Assembly: GCF_963665355.1 (NCBI RefSeq)
Contig: NZ_OY762229.1
Span: 1,364,001-1,428,000, forward strand
DNA from: an uncultured Desulfobacter sp.
GTDB taxonomy: Bacteria > Desulfobacterota > Desulfobacteria > Desulfobacterales > Desulfobacteraceae
DNA: 64,000 nucleotides
Direction: 5' to 3'
The translations under genes were made by a program, and so were the position numbers. The notes below the pieces were generated by a model, which was given only the letters and a program-made list of their open reading frames with translations, was not told where the DNA came from and did no database searches. Shown here piece after piece: positions 63,229-64,000 of this stretch; position 1 is the stretch's first letter; every line of letters begins with the position of its first letter.

Positions 63229-63751
63229 GAGTGAATAGTCAAAAGATGACCAACCTGCTGAAAAATCAGACGCATGGCTCATTACCAAAGTAAAAACCAC
63301 ACTTTTATTTCATAGGAACGTCAGCACTACGGCAACTGAGGTTTTCGCAAAAGATGGCACCATCACCTTGCGCGGTGAAGCAGACAATAACGCCCAGAAA
63401 GATTTGACGACCGAATATGCCTTGGATGTGGAAGGCGTTAAAAATGTAAATAATGAAATGACCGTTTCAGAGGCCGGTGAGGCAACATCAAGTGCCCAAA
63501 AGATCGCCGCCAAGACGAATGTGGTGGTTGAATTGATTGACGATACGTCTATTACTGCCCTGGTAAAAACCTCATTGCTTTATCATCGCTCAACCAGTGC
63601 CATCAACACCGAAGTTGAGACAAAAAATGGTGTGGTCACGCTGAAAGGCATAGCCAAGACGTCCGCTGAAAAGGATCTGGCCGGCAGATATGCAAGTGAT
63701 GTTAACGGCGTAAATAAGGTTAACAACATCATCATCGTCATCGTCGAGTAA
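63229..63751 (+). pseudogene. 5'-truncated copy of the three-BON protein gene
   Basis: The frame reads PAEKSDAWLITKVKTTLLFH, KDGTITLRGEADNNAQKDLT, SITALVKTSLLYHRSTSAIN and SAEKDLAGRYASDVNGVNKV, about 80% identical to BON domains 2 and 3 of the protein at 52625-53419. The signal peptide, BON 1 and the start codon are missing: a stop codon lies at about 63226 just upstream of the homology. A TTG inside BON 2 (63368) could start an unexported fragment. It is probably non-functional. Confidence 0.82.
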
Positions 63752-63789
63752 GGGACAAGGAATATCCTATTTTTTGAAGGAGTCCAATC

Positions 63790-63954
63790 ATGTACCGACT
63801 TGTATTGTTGTTTGTAATTACGGGGCTTATCTGTTGGTCAGGCAATATCGGCGCCAAGGAGATAAACCTCGGTGCAGGAGAAATCTACCACCAAGGAGAC
63901 CTCACCGTTACCTGTGGCCAATCATCGACTGATCAACCCCTGATGGTCCTGTAA
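63790..63954 (+). CDS. Very small exported protein
   Basis: A 54-residue product with AAGGAG before ATG 63790 and a signal peptide (MYRLVLLFVITGLICWSGNI, cleavage after IGA likely). The mature part is KEINLGAGEIYHQGDLTVTC then GQSSTDQPLMVL, with a single cysteine. The 'G..Y.QGD.TV.C' pattern suggests a tiny periplasmic domain, but I cannot name it. It lies 38 bp after the BON remnant. Confidence 0.6.
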   Translation: MYRLVLLFVITGLICWSGNIGAKEINLGAGEIYHQGDLTVTCGQSSTDQPLMVL

Positions 63955-64000
63955 AAAGTCAGAGCCCAAATCAAGCTCCTGTTTTTGAGTTTGAACACTA

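Noticed and set aside
1-64000. CRISPR array, tRNA, rRNA or prophage
   Set aside because: No regularly spaced repeats, cloverleaf sequences, ribosomal RNA motifs or phage structural genes were seen on either strand.

Overview
The window reads as a Gram-negative chromosome segment (HflKC, an LpxR-like outer-membrane deacylase, an OmpA-like lipoprotein, MscS, BON proteins). The gene styles look like an anaerobic Desulfobacterota bacterium, perhaps Desulfobacteraceae. That placement is an inference from protein style; no rRNA or other marker gene is present.

Layout. 1-4.2 kb: a PAS-like protein running off the left edge, an AraC regulator, then debris (SDR remnant, frameshifted ISKra4-type transposase, shards of the uridylyltransferase and YeeE genes found intact at 26-28 kb) and one small conserved protein. 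4.3-12.6 kb: glucan phosphorylase, phosphoketolase, histidine phosphatase and a proton-pumping P-type ATPase. 12.6-20.6 kb: chemoreceptor, AAA+ ATPase, HflK-HflC, TrkH and a TrkA-type subunit. 20.6-23.8 kb: a minus-strand set of tiny envelope proteins (DUF948-like, YtxH, two lmo0937-like) mixed with shards of glgP, pgm, a PRC-barrel gene and DUF2254. 23.9-26.9 kb: lipoprotein, two-domain rhodanese and a split YeeE/YedE transporter. 27.1-49.6 kb: a large plus-strand alpha-glucan/trehalose cluster (UDP-glucose pyrophosphorylase, HAD-OtsB fusion, GH65, GlgX, TreY, TreZ, GT5 synthase, GlgE, TreS-maltokinase, GlgB, GT4 synthase). 49.7-55.4 kb: an inserted block of decayed and small stress genes. 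55.4-58.6 kb: malQ and an MscS channel on the minus strand. 59-64 kb: PRC-barrel protein, frameshifted LpxR, DUF3185-like protein, a small unknown, NhaP antiporter, BON remnant and a small secreted protein.

How the genes work together (inference from families). The GT4 synthase, GlgE, TreS-maltokinase and GlgB form the maltose-1-phosphate (GlgE) route between trehalose and branched glucan. TreY-TreZ cut trehalose from glucan ends. GlgX, GlgP and MalQ remobilise glucan. GH65 plus the beta-PGM-like/OtsB fusion turn over trehalose or its phosphate. Phosphoketolase could drain sugar phosphates to acetyl-phosphate. With K+ uptake, Na+/H+ antiport, H+ pumping, an MscS channel and many BON/CsbD/YtxH/PRC proteins, this looks like an osmotic, desiccation or energy-storage stress island. 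No glgC, otsA or intact pgm is present.

The least expected feature is the scatter of short, partly diverged pieces of the same gene families (pgm, glgP, malQ, UDPGP, yeeE, PRC-barrel, BON, DUF3309, SDR), together with a dispersed ~100-bp repeat, a MITE-like element and an 86-bp direct duplication framing a 5.7-kb insertion. The island has evidently been rearranged repeatedly. Identity levels are estimates by eye.
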